64,000 nt of DNA, taken from assembly GCA_964203275.1 (NCBI GenBank), contig CAXNMF010000002.1:124001-188000 (forward strand), given 5' to 3'. The position numbers and the translations under genes were made by a program. Below are positions 28,258-37,349 of the stretch, one piece after another. The notes beneath the pieces were generated by a model. It was not told where the DNA came from and did no database searches. It was given only the letters and a program-made list of their open reading frames with translations. Numbering within the stretch: the first letter of the stretch is position 1; every line of letters begins with the position of its first letter. Source of the stretch: Ga0077527 sp945862135. Lineage in GTDB: Bacteria; Pseudomonadota; Gammaproteobacteria; Burkholderiales; SG8-41.

Positions 28258-29346
28258 ATGAGCGACCTGCAGATCGCGCTGGCGGTATTCGGAGTCGTTG
28301 TTATTGGCGGGGTATATGCCTATAACGTCTGGCAGGAGCGCAAGCTGCGCCAACGGCTGGAGCGGGCGTTTGAGGGGCAGCGTGATGATGTGCTGCTGAA
28401 GCCGGCATCGTCGGTGACTGCCGAATCCGCGCCTCGCATTGAGCCGCGCCTGGGTGATGCTGATGTTATTGCTTCTGGAAGTGCGACAACCCGGCAGACC
28501 CACACCGCTTCAGTGGCTGTAACCGCGGAGGGTGCTGACGCATTGATCGAGTTTGCTGCGGAACTTGAAGCGCCGCAGGTCATTGATGCAGCGGCGCTGC
28601 ACGAACTGCAGAGCCAGATCGCCACCTTCGGCAAACCGGCCCGGGTCCTGGGCTGGAATCAGGAGGCAGGCGTATGGCAGTCGCTGGGGCGCGAGGCGCA
28701 TGGTGGTTTGTCGCGTCTTCAGGCCGCGATCCAGTTGGCCAATCGCGGCGGACCGGTGCATGCGCCGCAACTCAACGGCTTTTGTGATGCAGTGACCGGA
28801 TGGGCACAACGCCATGGCGTCACGGTGACGCTCCCTGACGCGTCTGCCGGTCTCAAGGCTGCACAGGATCTGGATGCGCTGTGCGGTGACATGGATGTCG
28901 CCATTGGTCTGAACGTGGTGGCCCAGCCTGGATCGGCATTCAGCGGCGAGCAGGTTGCAAATGCCGCTGCTGAATCGGGATTCGGTCTGGAGTCTGATGG
29001 CGTGTTTTACTGGCATGACGCCGATGGCCACGTGTTGTTCACAATGGTAAATCAGGAGTCTGAATCTTTTGCGGCTGATCATCTGGAGGCCATGCAGACT
29101 TCGGGATTGACGCTGCTGCTGGATGTGCCGCGGGTCGCTGATGCCGGGGTTGCGCTGGATGAAATGGCGCGTGTAGGGGCGTTGCTCGCCGAAGCGCTAG
29201 GCGGGTTTCTCGTCGATGATAATCGGGTCGCCCTGCAACCAGCCGGGGTAGAGCGGATCAAAACCCAGCTGCGGGATATTCATGAATCGATGGCCGCTCA
29301 CGGCATAGCGGCGGGCGGTTCGCGGGCGCAGCGATTGTTTGCATGA
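28258..29346 (+). CDS. zipA: Cell division protein ZipA
   Basis: ZipA anchors FtsZ filaments to the membrane at the division site. The 362-residue product starts with one membrane helix (about residues 4-22), a basic juxtamembrane segment RKLRQRLERAF, a variable linker and the C-terminal FtsZ-binding domain (about 215-350, with VVAQPGSAFSGEQV, GLESDGVFYWH and LDVPRVAD). This is the usual betaproteobacterial form, more divergent than E. coli ZipA. It is between smc and ligA and its stop overlaps the ligA ATG by four bases. Confidence 0.87.
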   Translation: MSDLQIALAVFGVVVIGGVYAYNVWQERKLRQRLERAFEGQRDDVLLKPASSVTAESAPRIEPRLGDADVIASGSATTRQTHTASVAVTAEGADALIEFAAELEAPQVIDAAALHELQSQIATFGKPARVLGWNQEAGVWQSLGREAHGGLSRLQAAIQLANRGGPVHAPQLNGFCDAVTGWAQRHGVTVTLPDASAGLKAAQDLDALCGDMDVAIGLNVVAQPGSAFSGEQVANAAAESGFGLESDGVFYWHDADGHVLFTMVNQESESFAADHLEAMQTSGLTLLLDVPRVADAGVALDEMARVGALLAEALGGFLVDDNRVALQPAGVERIKTQLRDIHESMAAHGIAAGGSRAQRLFA

Positions 29347-31355
29347 CTGCGGAAACGCCGCAGGCGCGCGCCGCGCGCCTGCGCAAGGAAATCGAGCAGC
29401 ACAATCACCGGTACTATGTTCTTGATGATCCGCTGATTTCCGATGCGGAATACGATCGCCTGTTCCGTGAGTTGCAGGCCATCGAATCTGAACATCCGGA
29501 ACTTCGCACGGTGGATTCGCCGACGCAGCGTGTTGGCGCTGCACCTGCCGCCGAATTCATGTCTGCAACGCATCGCCAGCCGATGCTGTCCCTCAATAAT
29601 GCTTTTGATGACGCCGAAGTCGAAGCTTTCGACCGCCGGATCCGCGAGGCACTCGAGGTTGATGTTGTTGACTATGCGGTTGAACCGAAATTTGATGGTC
29701 TTGCGATCAGCCTGATTTACGAGCACGGCGTACTGACATGTGGCGCGACCCGCGGTGATGGTTACACCGGGGAGGACGTCACCGCCAATCTGCGTACTGT
29801 CCGCTCCATTCCATTGCAGTTGCCCGCCGGGGCGCCGGCGTTGCTTGAGGTTCGTGGCGAGGTGTTGATGCTGCGTGCTGACTTCGAGAGTTTGAACCGC
29901 AGGCAGCAAGCGCAAGAAGGCAAACTCTTTGCAAATCCGCGTAATGCGGCAGCCGGCTCATTGCGCCAGCTGGATTCGCGCATCACGGCGGGACGCAAAC
30001 TGACGTTTTATGCCTATGGCCTGGGTGAGGCGGAAGGTTTGGGGCAACTCGAGACGCATAAGCAAATAATTGATTTAATTAAGAAAAATGGATTTCTTGT
30101 GGCACCGGAATGCGATGTGGTCAGGGGTGTGTCGGGATTGCTGGGTTATTTCCGGCGCATCGGGACTGCACGCAGCGAATTGCCCTACGACATCGACGGC
30201 GTGGTTTACAAGGTCAACAGTCTGGACGCACAGCGACAATTGGGCTTTGTGTCGCGTGCGCCGCGTTTCGCAGTCGCACACAAGTTTCCGGCAGAAGAGG
30301 CCACCAGCCTGGTACTGGGTATTGATATCCAGGTCGGACGAACGGGGGCACTGACACCCGTGGCGCGTCTGCAACCGGTATTTGTCGGCGGTGTCAACGT
30401 CACCAATGCCACGTTGCACAACGAGGATGAGGTTCGGCGCAAGGATGTGCATGTCGGCGACTCTGTGGTAGTACGGCGTGCCGGCGATGTGATTCCGGAA
30501 GTCGTGCGCGTGGCAACGCAGGGTCCGCGACGTGCAGAAGACCGTTTCGAGATGCCGACACATTGCCCGGTGTGCGAGTCGGCTGTTGTGCGCAGTGAGG
30601 GTGAAGCCATTGCGCGTTGCAGCGGCGGACTTTACTGCAGTGCCCAGCGCAAACAGGCGTTGCTGCATTTCGCGTCGCGGCGGGCGATGGATATCGAGGG
30701 TCTCGGGGATCGCCTGGTCGATCAGCTGGTGGATCTCGATCTGGTGCGCACACCGGCGGATTTGTATGACAAGCTGGACGAGGCCAGGCTTGCCGGGCTG
30801 GATCGAATGGCTGAAAAATCTGCAGCCAACATCATGGCGGCAATCCGTAAAAGCCGGGCAACAACGCTGCCCAGGCTGATTTATGCACTGGGGATACGTA
30901 ATGTGGGCGAAACCACCGCCCGCGACCTCGCAGTCCATTTCGGGACGCTGGAGGCGGTTGCGGAAGCCGGGGTGGAAGCTTTGCAGCAGGTCCCGGATGT
31001 CGGGCCTGTTGTTGCGGAAAGCGTGGCGCAGTTTTTTGCCGAACCCCACAACCGCGAAGTCATCAGCGGATTGCGGGCGGCAGGCATACACTATGAAGCG
31101 GTGGCGCCGCGCCCGGTGGTGACCGGCGCAGCCGCGGGACGCAGCTTCGTGCTGACCGGGACACTTCCGAGCTTGACGCGCGAGGATGCGAAATTGCGTA
31201 TCGAAGCAGCGGGCGGCAAGGTGTCCGGCAGTGTGTCGAAGAAAACCGATTTTGTGGTGGCCGGCGCGGATGCCGGAAGCAAGCTCGAGAAGGCGCAGGC
31301 GCTGGGGGTAAAGGTCATTGATGAACAGGAGTTGCTGGCACTGCTGCAGCAATGA
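29343..31355 (+). CDS. ligA: NAD-dependent DNA ligase
   Basis: Seals nicks in DNA replication and repair using NAD. The 670-residue enzyme has domain Ia (about 1-65), the adenylation domain with the active lysine in VEPKFDGLAISLIYEHG (about residue 116), OB fold (GRTGALTPVARLQPV), a four-cysteine zinc finger (CPVCESA...CSGGLYC, near 405-430), helix-hairpin-helix repeats and a C-terminal BRCT domain (from about 590). All are complete. ATG 29343 overlaps the zipA stop, so smc, zipA and ligA form one operon. Confidence 0.97.
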   Translation: MTAETPQARAARLRKEIEQHNHRYYVLDDPLISDAEYDRLFRELQAIESEHPELRTVDSPTQRVGAAPAAEFMSATHRQPMLSLNNAFDDAEVEAFDRRIREALEVDVVDYAVEPKFDGLAISLIYEHGVLTCGATRGDGYTGEDVTANLRTVRSIPLQLPAGAPALLEVRGEVLMLRADFESLNRRQQAQEGKLFANPRNAAAGSLRQLDSRITAGRKLTFYAYGLGEAEGLGQLETHKQIIDLIKKNGFLVAPECDVVRGVSGLLGYFRRIGTARSELPYDIDGVVYKVNSLDAQRQLGFVSRAPRFAVAHKFPAEEATSLVLGIDIQVGRTGALTPVARLQPVFVGGVNVTNATLHNEDEVRRKDVHVGDSVVVRRAGDVIPEVVRVATQGPRRAEDRFEMPTHCPVCESAVVRSEGEAIARCSGGLYCSAQRKQALLHFASRRAMDIEGLGDRLVDQLVDLDLVRTPADLYDKLDEARLAGLDRMAEKSAANIMAAIRKSRATTLPRLIYALGIRNVGETTARDLAVHFGTLEAVAEAGVEALQQVPDVGPVVAESVAQFFAEPHNREVISGLRAAGIHYEAVAPRPVVTGAAAGRSFVLTGTLPSLTREDAKLRIEAAGGKVSGSVSKKTDFVVAGADAGSKLEKAQALGVKVIDEQELLALLQQ

Positions 31356-31441
31356 TCTCATGACACGGTTTTTGGAAAGTCTGCAGTTGCACAGTCAATG
31401 CATGAAATCTGGACTTACCTACTGATTTGGCGGAAACAGCA

Positions 31442-31810
31442 ATGGCAAGCAAGTTGATGATCATCATGGTTAATACCGATCCAACCAACGGTGCGGAACT
31501 GGGCGCGCCGTTTTTCCAGGCGACGGTTGCGGCGGCGATGGATTATGAAGTCGAGGTGATTCTCACTGCGCGCGCCGGTGAATTGGCCAAGAAGGGCGTT
31601 GCGGAGGGTCTCTACGTGAAGGAGGGTTCGCTGAAGAATGTCTATGACTTCATGAAAGACGCGCATGAGGCCGGGGTGCAGTTCAAGGTGTGCACTCCGA
31701 CACTGGAACTCTGGGGTGATGACCTGATACCGGAAATCACCGAGATCGTCGGTGGCGCCTATATCATCGAGCAGGCGATGGACGACGACGTGGTCACGTT
31801 TACCTATTGA
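31442..31810 (+). CDS. DsrE/DsrF-like family protein
   Basis: The 122-residue soluble protein has the DsrE fold pattern: KLMIIMVNTDPTNGAELGAP at the N-terminus, helices with AELAKKGVAEGL, and a conserved-looking cysteine in FKVCTPTLELWG (about residue 79), the position used for sulfur transfer in some family members. Only one such cysteine is present and no Dsr or Tus genes accompany it, so sulfur relay is unproven. ATG 31442 is used; the TTG at 31427 would add five residues. It ends in TGATG, overlapping the HPRT start. Confidence 0.8.
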   Translation: MASKLMIIMVNTDPTNGAELGAPFFQATVAAAMDYEVEVILTARAGELAKKGVAEGLYVKEGSLKNVYDFMKDAHEAGVQFKVCTPTLELWGDDLIPEITEIVGGAYIIEQAMDDDVVTFTY

Positions 31811-32370
31811 TGTCAGCGGCTTCTGAAATCCGCGGATTACCTGCGCGTGCCGAGCTGCTGGTGACGCCTGCGGCTGTAGATGCCGCAGTCGTGAGCGTCG
31901 CGAACGCAATCAGTGAAGTCTTCAAGGAAAAAGAAGCAAGGCCGCTGGTACTGGTGGTGATGCGCGGCGGACTGATTTTTGCCGGACATTTACTTCCATT
32001 GCTGCGTTTTCCGGTGGATATCGATTATGTCGATGTAACGCGCTATGGCAGCTCGACACGGGGTAGTGAACTGAGTTGGCGTGCCGCAATTCCGGATGTC
32101 ACGGGACGAGTCGTTCTGCTGATCGACGATATTCTCGATGAAGGACTGACGCTGGAAGCCGTCTGCAAAAGGTTACTTGATGCCGGGGCTGCCGAAGTGC
32201 TGATTGCGGTATTTGCCGAAAAAAATCTGCCAATTGCCAAGCCGGTGAAGGCAGATTTTGTCGGCATCACCTTGCCTGACCGTTATGTATTCGGCTTCGG
32301 CATGGATGTGCGCGGCCTCTGGCGCAATCTTCCTGCGGTGTATGCTCTCGCGCAGGATCAACAGGATTGA
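31810..32370 (+). CDS. Hypoxanthine(-guanine) phosphoribosyltransferase
   Basis: Salvages hypoxanthine or guanine with PRPP to IMP or GMP. The 186-residue product has the PRPP-binding motif VVLLIDDILDEGLTLEAV near residue 98, the upstream VVMRGGLIFAGHLLPLL and the C-terminal VFGFGMDVRGLWRNLP purine-site block. The family is clear; the choice between hypoxanthine and guanine is from its neighbour, a phosphorylase that releases hypoxanthine. ATG 31810 overlaps the preceding stop by one base, and its own stop overlaps a possible TTG start of the next gene. Confidence 0.88.
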   Translation: MSAASEIRGLPARAELLVTPAAVDAAVVSVANAISEVFKEKEARPLVLVVMRGGLIFAGHLLPLLRFPVDIDYVDVTRYGSSTRGSELSWRAAIPDVTGRVVLLIDDILDEGLTLEAVCKRLLDAGAAEVLIAVFAEKNLPIAKPVKADFVGITLPDRYVFGFGMDVRGLWRNLPAVYALAQDQQD

Positions 32371-32378
32371 ATTCAGGC

Positions 32379-33125
32379 ATGCTTGGTGTCATCGGTGGCA
32401 GCGGCCTTGACTGCATTGAAGAACTGCAGATCACGGACCTTAAGGTTGTCGACACGCCCTATGGTTCGCCATCCGCCGCTCTGACATTCGGAAAGCTGCG
32501 TGGTCAGGCGCTGGTGTTCATGCCGCGTCATGGTCATGATCATTCGATTGCGCCGCACCGGATCAATTACCGCGCGAATCTGTGGGCCCTGCATGCCCAT
32601 GGCGTTCGCGAAATCGTGGCAGTTTCAGCCGTTGGCGGAATCACGGCGCAAATGAAAACCGGGCTGTTGGTAGTGCCGGACCAGATCATCGACTATACCC
32701 ATGGCCGCGAGGCGACGTTCTTCGACGGAATTGCCAACCCGCTGCAACATATCGACTTCACGTTGCCGTTCAGTTCTACCTTGCGCAAAAAGTTGCTTGA
32801 TACAGGGCGTGCAGCCAGCCAGAAATTGCATGACGGCGGCACATACGGCGCGACCCAGGGGCCTCGACTGGAGACTGCAGCGGAAATTGACCGTATGGAA
32901 CGCGACGGTGCTGATATCGTGGGTATGACGGGAATGCCGGAGGCTTCACTGGCCCGGGAACTCGGGCTTGAATACGCCATGCTTGCGCTGGTCGTCAATG
33001 CGGCCGCCGGCCGCGGTGACAGTGTCAGGGAAATTTCAATGGCGGAAATCCAGACCGTTGCCGAGGCTGGCATGTGTCAGGTTCGTCAGATCATCCAGAC
33101 GATGGAGGGCAGCGGTGGCCGTTAG
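32379..33125 (+). CDS. S-methyl-5'-thioinosine phosphorylase
   Basis: A member of the MTAP/PNP family that splits methylthioinosine into hypoxanthine and methylthioribose-1-phosphate. The 248-residue product starts MLGVIGGSGLD with the phosphate site, then PRHGHDHSIAPHRINYRANL, SAVGGI, TYGATQGPRLETAAEI, GMTGMPEA and LALVVNAAAGRGDS. Asn in VVNAAAG rather than Asp favours 6-oxopurines, as in the Pseudomonas enzyme, over adenine. ATG 32379 gives the family N-terminus; TTG 32367 overlaps the HPRT stop and is possible. Its last 11 bases overlap the deformylase gene. Confidence 0.83.
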   Translation: MLGVIGGSGLDCIEELQITDLKVVDTPYGSPSAALTFGKLRGQALVFMPRHGHDHSIAPHRINYRANLWALHAHGVREIVAVSAVGGITAQMKTGLLVVPDQIIDYTHGREATFFDGIANPLQHIDFTLPFSSTLRKKLLDTGRAASQKLHDGGTYGATQGPRLETAAEIDRMERDGADIVGMTGMPEASLARELGLEYAMLALVVNAAAGRGDSVREISMAEIQTVAEAGMCQVRQIIQTMEGSGGR

Positions 33126-33648
33126 ACCGGTATTGCGCATGGGTGATCCCAGGCTGTTCCGCGTCTCACAGCCGGTGACGCAGTTCAATACGTCGGAACT
33201 GCATGAACTCCTGGCTGACATGCAAGACACCATGCAGGCGCTGAACGGTGCAGGGCTTGCCGCACCGCAGATCGGTGTCGCATTGCGCGTTGTGGTTTTT
33301 GGAATGTCATTTAATCTGCGTTATCCCGATGCCGAACCCGTGCCGCAGACGGTGTTGATTAACCCGGTCATTACGCTGCTGGATGACGAACAGGAGGACG
33401 GCTGGGAAGGCTGCCTGTCGGTGCCCGGCATGCGTGGTCTGGTGCCGCGCTTCCTGCGGCTGCGTTACCAGGGTTTTGATGTCTTCGGGCAGGCCATTGA
33501 TCGCAGCGTCGAAGGTTTCCACGCGCGCGTGGTACAGCATGAGTGCGACCATCTCGACGGCGTGCTGTATCCGATGCGGATCCGGGACATGCGTGACTTC
33601 GGATTTACCGAAGAACTATTTCCTGGCGAAGATCTTGGCGACGATTAG
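33115..33648 (+). CDS. def: Peptide deformylase
   Basis: Removes the formyl group from nascent proteins. The 177-residue product has the three family motifs GAGLAAPQIG, EGCLSVPG and QHECDHLDG, which bind the metal through one Cys and two His. GTG 33115 is the start: GGAGGG at 33104-33109 is five bases upstream and the reading frame further up lies inside the phosphorylase gene. It is longer at the C-terminus than E. coli Def and is probably a second paralogue (no fmt next to it). Its stop overlaps that of glnD on the other strand by four bases. Confidence 0.93.
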   Translation: MAVRPVLRMGDPRLFRVSQPVTQFNTSELHELLADMQDTMQALNGAGLAAPQIGVALRVVVFGMSFNLRYPDAEPVPQTVLINPVITLLDDEQEDGWEGCLSVPGMRGLVPRFLRLRYQGFDVFGQAIDRSVEGFHARVVQHECDHLDGVLYPMRIRDMRDFGFTEELFPGEDLGDD

Positions 33649-36230
33649 ATTTGCAATTGGTCGAGCAGTTCGCTCTCAAATCGTACGGTGGTCTTGGTGT
33701 TGTTGAATGCGCTGCCGCTGACCACGAAGGTGTCTTCGGCCCGGGAACCCAGTGTGTTGATCTTGGCTGAATGCAGGTTGATGTCGAATGCGGTCAACGT
33801 ACGGGAAATCCGCGACAGCAGTCCGGGGCGATCGCCGGCGACGATTGACAGCATTCGATAGGCGCCTCGTTCGTCCGTTTGAATGTTCACTTCAGGTGTG
33901 ATGGGGAAATGCCGCAACTGGCGGCTGATTCGTGGCTTGCTCAGTGGCGGCAGCGGAGATTTATTCGACAGGCGGTCGGTCAGTTCGTATTCGATATAGC
34001 TGATCAGGTCACGGTACTCACCCTGGCGTCCCGATGTGTCCTGGATCTGGAAGGTGTCCAGCGCGTAGCCGTGCCGGGTGGTATGGATTTTTGCTTCGTA
34101 GATGTCGAAGCTGATGCTTTCAAAAAAGCTGCAGATGCGCGAGAACAGCTCTTTCTGGTCGGCGACATAAACCAGAACCTGCAGACCTTCACCGATCGGC
34201 GACAGTCGTGCCCGAACCACTGGTGTTTCAGAGGCGATTCGCGCGTAGAGGTGCCGGGTATGCCAGGCAATTTCCTGCGGGTCGTGCCGCAGGAAATAAG
34301 CGGTATCCAGTTGCTGCCAGAAATCTGCATAGGCAGCCTCCGGAATTGCATAAAGGAGAAGGGTGGCCATGGCTTCTTCCTGCCGCGCACGCTGGCCGTC
34401 CTGTCGTTCGCTGCGCTCGCCGGCCAGCAGCCGGCGTGTGCCGTGAAACAGGTCTTCAAGAAGCTTGGCTTTCCATGCGTTCCAGACTTTCGGGCTGGTG
34501 CCCCGAACATCCGCCACCGTCAGCAGATAAAGTGCGACGAGATGACGTTCGTTACCGACGCGTGCTGCAAAGGAATGAATGACTTCCGGATCCGTCAGAT
34601 CCTGCTTCTGTGCAGTCGCGGACATGACCAGATGCATTTCGACGAGCCATGCCACGAGATCGCAGTCGGTCGGACTGACGCCATGCGCCTTGCAGAAGCG
34701 CAGCGCATCGGCCTTGCCCAATTCCGAGTGGTCGCCGCCGCGTCCTTTGGCAATGTCGTGAAACAGGCCGGCTAGATAAAGCAGTTCCGGGCGATCGAAT
34801 TCGCTCATTAACCGGCTGCATAACGGGAATTCGTGGGCGAGCTCCGGTACGGCGAAGCGGCGCAAATTTCGCACAACCTTGAGGATGTGTTCGTCGACGG
34901 TATAGACGTGATACAGATCATGCTGCATCTGCCCGATGATGCGTCCGAACGCCGGGATATAGCGGCCCAGAATGTCGTACTGGTGCATGCGGCGCAGTTC
35001 GCGGATGACGCCGGTGGGGCTGCGCAGGATGGCCATGAATTGTTCGCGCATGCGCGGATCGCGGCGTGCTGCAGGGGTGATGCGTCGCCGTGCGCGCCAT
35101 AAAGCGCGCAGCGTGAATGCGCCTATAGCCTTGATTTCCCGATGTTTTTGCATCAAGACAAAGACTTCCAGGATGGCGCAGGGATCGCGTTCGAATATGG
35201 TTTCGTCGGGTGCGGAGAGCAGTTCACCGAGGATCACAAACCTTTCATTGATCGGTTTGACCTGCCGGTTGCCGGGCGGAGTGATGCGTCGCTCGAGGTT
35301 TTGCAACAGGATGGTGTTCAACTGCGACACCGATTTGGCAGTCTGGTAGTAACGCTGCATCAACCGTTCGCTGGGGCGTTTGGTTGCACGTTCGGCAAAC
35401 CCCAACTGTTTTGCCAAGGCAGTCTGGTGATCAAACAGCAGACGGTCTTCGCGACGTCCGGCAAGGTAATGCAGACGGATGCGCAGCATGTCAAGCAAGC
35501 GTTCGTGACGGCCTATAGCAGCGGCTTCGTCGCGGGTGATGAAGCCACGGCGCGCAAGTTCGAGCCAGGTCCGGCCAAGGCCCGCAGCGCGTGAGATCCA
35601 TAAAATGGTATTGAGGTCACGCAAGCCACCTGCACTTTCTTTCAGGTTGGGCTCCAGGTTTGTCTGCTGATGGCGTGAATGCCGTTCGTGCTGTTCAATC
35701 AGCTTGGCGCGCAGAAACGCAGCGGGATCGATCGACTGTTGAAGACGCCGGGTGAAACGGCGATACAGGTCGCGATTTCCGGAGATCAGTCGTGACTCCA
35801 GTAGGGTGGTCTGTACAGTGATGTCGGATGCGGCCATTTCAAAACACTCGTCCAGCGTGCGCACGCTGTGACCGGTTTCAAGGCCGATGTCCCAGAAATG
35901 ACCGACCAAGGCCTCCAGCTTGGCGCGTAGCAGGTCATCGGGCAGTTCCGGTAGCAGGATCAGGATGTCGACGTCTGAGTACGGAAACAATTGTCCTCGG
36001 CCATATCCACCGACAGCGATCAATGCCGCGCTTTGCGGCATCTGTTGGGCTTTCCAGGCCTGACGCAGGTGGCGATCGGTCAGGAGAGCGAGCTTGTGCA
36101 GCAGTTCGCGTCCAAGTTGTCCGGACTCGAAATTTTCACGGATGGCCGTGCGATCGGCCGCAAGCGCCGTGCGTTGCGCGTTGACACCGGCAGGGGTGGT
36201 GCGGGAAACGATTGCGGGCGCGGTTTGCAT
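33645..36230 (-). CDS. glnD: Bifunctional PII uridylyltransferase/uridylyl-removing enzyme
   Basis: GlnD senses glutamine and adds or removes UMP on PII proteins. The 861-residue length is standard. Domains in order: nucleotidyltransferase with VGGYGRGQLFPYSDVDILIL (near 75), the linker helices, an HD hydrolase domain with GLFHDIAKGRGGDHSELG (near 490), and two ACT domains at the C-terminus (LVYVADQKELFSRICSFF and IVAGDRPGLLSRISRTL). It follows map by 13 bases and both probably share a promoter in the map-rpsB region. Confidence 0.96.
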   Translation of the reverse strand: MQTAPAIVSRTTPAGVNAQRTALAADRTAIRENFESGQLGRELLHKLALLTDRHLRQAWKAQQMPQSAALIAVGGYGRGQLFPYSDVDILILLPELPDDLLRAKLEALVGHFWDIGLETGHSVRTLDECFEMAASDITVQTTLLESRLISGNRDLYRRFTRRLQQSIDPAAFLRAKLIEQHERHSRHQQTNLEPNLKESAGGLRDLNTILWISRAAGLGRTWLELARRGFITRDEAAAIGRHERLLDMLRIRLHYLAGRREDRLLFDHQTALAKQLGFAERATKRPSERLMQRYYQTAKSVSQLNTILLQNLERRITPPGNRQVKPINERFVILGELLSAPDETIFERDPCAILEVFVLMQKHREIKAIGAFTLRALWRARRRITPAARRDPRMREQFMAILRSPTGVIRELRRMHQYDILGRYIPAFGRIIGQMQHDLYHVYTVDEHILKVVRNLRRFAVPELAHEFPLCSRLMSEFDRPELLYLAGLFHDIAKGRGGDHSELGKADALRFCKAHGVSPTDCDLVAWLVEMHLVMSATAQKQDLTDPEVIHSFAARVGNERHLVALYLLTVADVRGTSPKVWNAWKAKLLEDLFHGTRRLLAGERSERQDGQRARQEEAMATLLLYAIPEAAYADFWQQLDTAYFLRHDPQEIAWHTRHLYARIASETPVVRARLSPIGEGLQVLVYVADQKELFSRICSFFESISFDIYEAKIHTTRHGYALDTFQIQDTSGRQGEYRDLISYIEYELTDRLSNKSPLPPLSKPRISRQLRHFPITPEVNIQTDERGAYRMLSIVAGDRPGLLSRISRTLTAFDINLHSAKINTLGSRAEDTFVVSGSAFNNTKTTVRFESELLDQLQI

Positions 36231-36243
36231 CGGCCTCCTGTGG

Positions 36244-37029
36244 TCAGGCGGGCGGCGGACTGCCTGCGGACAGGGTCAGCACTTCGTAGCCATCCGGGGT
36301 GACCAGCACAGTGTGCTCCCATTGTGCGGACAGGCTGTGATCCTTGGTCACGATGGTCCAGCCGTCGGCCATTTGACGAATGTCGGGGCGGCCAGCATTG
36401 ATCATCGGCTCAACAGTAAAAATCATACCCGCTTCAAGCCTCAAGCCCATGCCGGGGCTGCCGTAGTGGAGGATTTGCGGATCTTCGTGAAATTTGCGGC
36501 CAATGCCATGGCCGCAAAACTCGCGTACGACGCTGCAGCCGTTTCGTTCGGCAAGTGTCTGAATGGCATGACCGATGTCGCCGAGCGTGTTGCCTGGTTT
36601 GATGACGCTGATCCCACGCCACATGCATTCGTAGGTCAGATCGACCAGGCGGCGTGCCTGAATTGAGGGTTGCCCTATGTAAAACATGCGGCTGGTATCG
36701 CCGTGATAGCCATCCTTGATTACCGTGATATCGAGATTGACGATATCGCCGTTTTTCAGGCGCTTTTCACCGGGCACCCCGTGGCAAACAACATGGTTGA
36801 CCGAAGTGCAGATCGATTTCGGATAAGGGGTATATCCCGGCGGCGTGTAATTCAACGGCGCAGGAATGGTTCCCTGCTGGTTGACCATATAGTCATGGCA
36901 TAACCGATCGAGTTCGCCGGTCGTGATGCCGGGCTGGACGTGCGGGGAAATGAAATCCAGCACTTCGGAGGCAAGGCGACCGGCCACGCGCATGCGTTCA
37001 ATATCTTGGGGAGTTTTAAGTTCTACGGC
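36244..37029 (-). CDS. map: Methionine aminopeptidase, type I
   Basis: Removes N-terminal methionine from new proteins. The 261-residue product (from ATG 37029) has the pita-bread fold with metal ligands in NLDITVIKDGYHGDTSRMF (two Asp), CGHGIGRKFHEDP (His), FTVEP (Glu) and SAQWEHTVLVT (Glu). ATG 37029 gives the typical AVELKTPQDIERMRVAGRLA; ATG 37056 would add nine residues and lacks a ribosome site. It is divergent from rpsB, the same layout as in E. coli, and pairs with glnD downstream. Confidence 0.96.
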   Translation of the reverse strand, partial: AVELKTPQDIERMRVAGRLASEVLDFISPHVQPGITTGELDRLCHDYMVNQQGTIPAPLNYTPPGYTPYPKSICTSVNHVVCHGVPGEKRLKNGDIVNLDITVIKDGYHGDTSRMFYIGQPSIQARRLVDLTYECMWRGISVIKPGNTLGDIGHAIQTLAERNGCSVVREFCGHGIGRKFHEDPQILHYGSPGMGLRLEAGMIFTVEPMINAGRPDIRQMADGWTIVTKDHSLSAQWEHTVLVTPDGYEVLTLSAGSPPPA

Positions 37030-37185
37030 CATGACCGCGCTTTCGATGCGCGCCATGCGGGGCTGCGCGGGGTTGCAGTGAAAAAGCAGTTTGCGATTCT
37101 AACAGGTTGTAACCATTCAAAAAATTCGGGGAAGGGCTGGTCAGAGGTGGGGTGCCGGGACGGTGATTTGCGGGCGTTCTGGTGC

Positions 37186-37215
37186 TTGAGAAATGGGGTC
37201 TTTGCGTGCTAAAAT
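37186..37215 (+). promoter_or_regulatory. Sigma-70 promoter of the rpsB operon
   Basis: TTGAGA (37186-37191) and TAAAAT (37210-37215) are 18 bases apart, and TGC directly before the -10 makes an extended -10. Transcription from about 37222 would give a leader of some 128 bases before rpsB. The only strong promoter I can see for the translation cluster. Confidence 0.75.
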
Positions 37216-37222
37216 AACAAGT

Positions 37223-37320
37223 TAGTAGCTCGATCGGCCAGGCAATTTCTGCCGGCCGTTATTACACACACCTGCCGACGTTAAGGGTGCCCGGATTCCG
37301 GGTTGTCTTGGGCAGGTGGC
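37223..37320 (+). promoter_or_regulatory. Structured 5' leader of rpsB
   Basis: Two stems lie between the promoter and the rpsB ribosome site. One pairs CGGCC-A-GGCA with TGCCGGCCG (about 37236-37259) with one bulged A. The second pairs CACCTGCC (37269-37276) with GGCAGGTG (37311-37318) and encloses the hairpin CCCGG-ATT-CCGGG (37290-37302). A leader bound by ribosomal protein S2 for autogenous control is known for rpsB in other proteobacteria; that this is the same thing is inferred from position and structure. Confidence 0.5.
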
Positions 37321-37349
37321 GGATTAACCCTAACAGGAGATTCAGAACC

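Noticed and set aside
30075..31361. Long antisense frame (428 codons) over ligA
   Set aside because: Shadow of a GC-rich gene; ligA is complete with all domains and the antisense protein resembles nothing.
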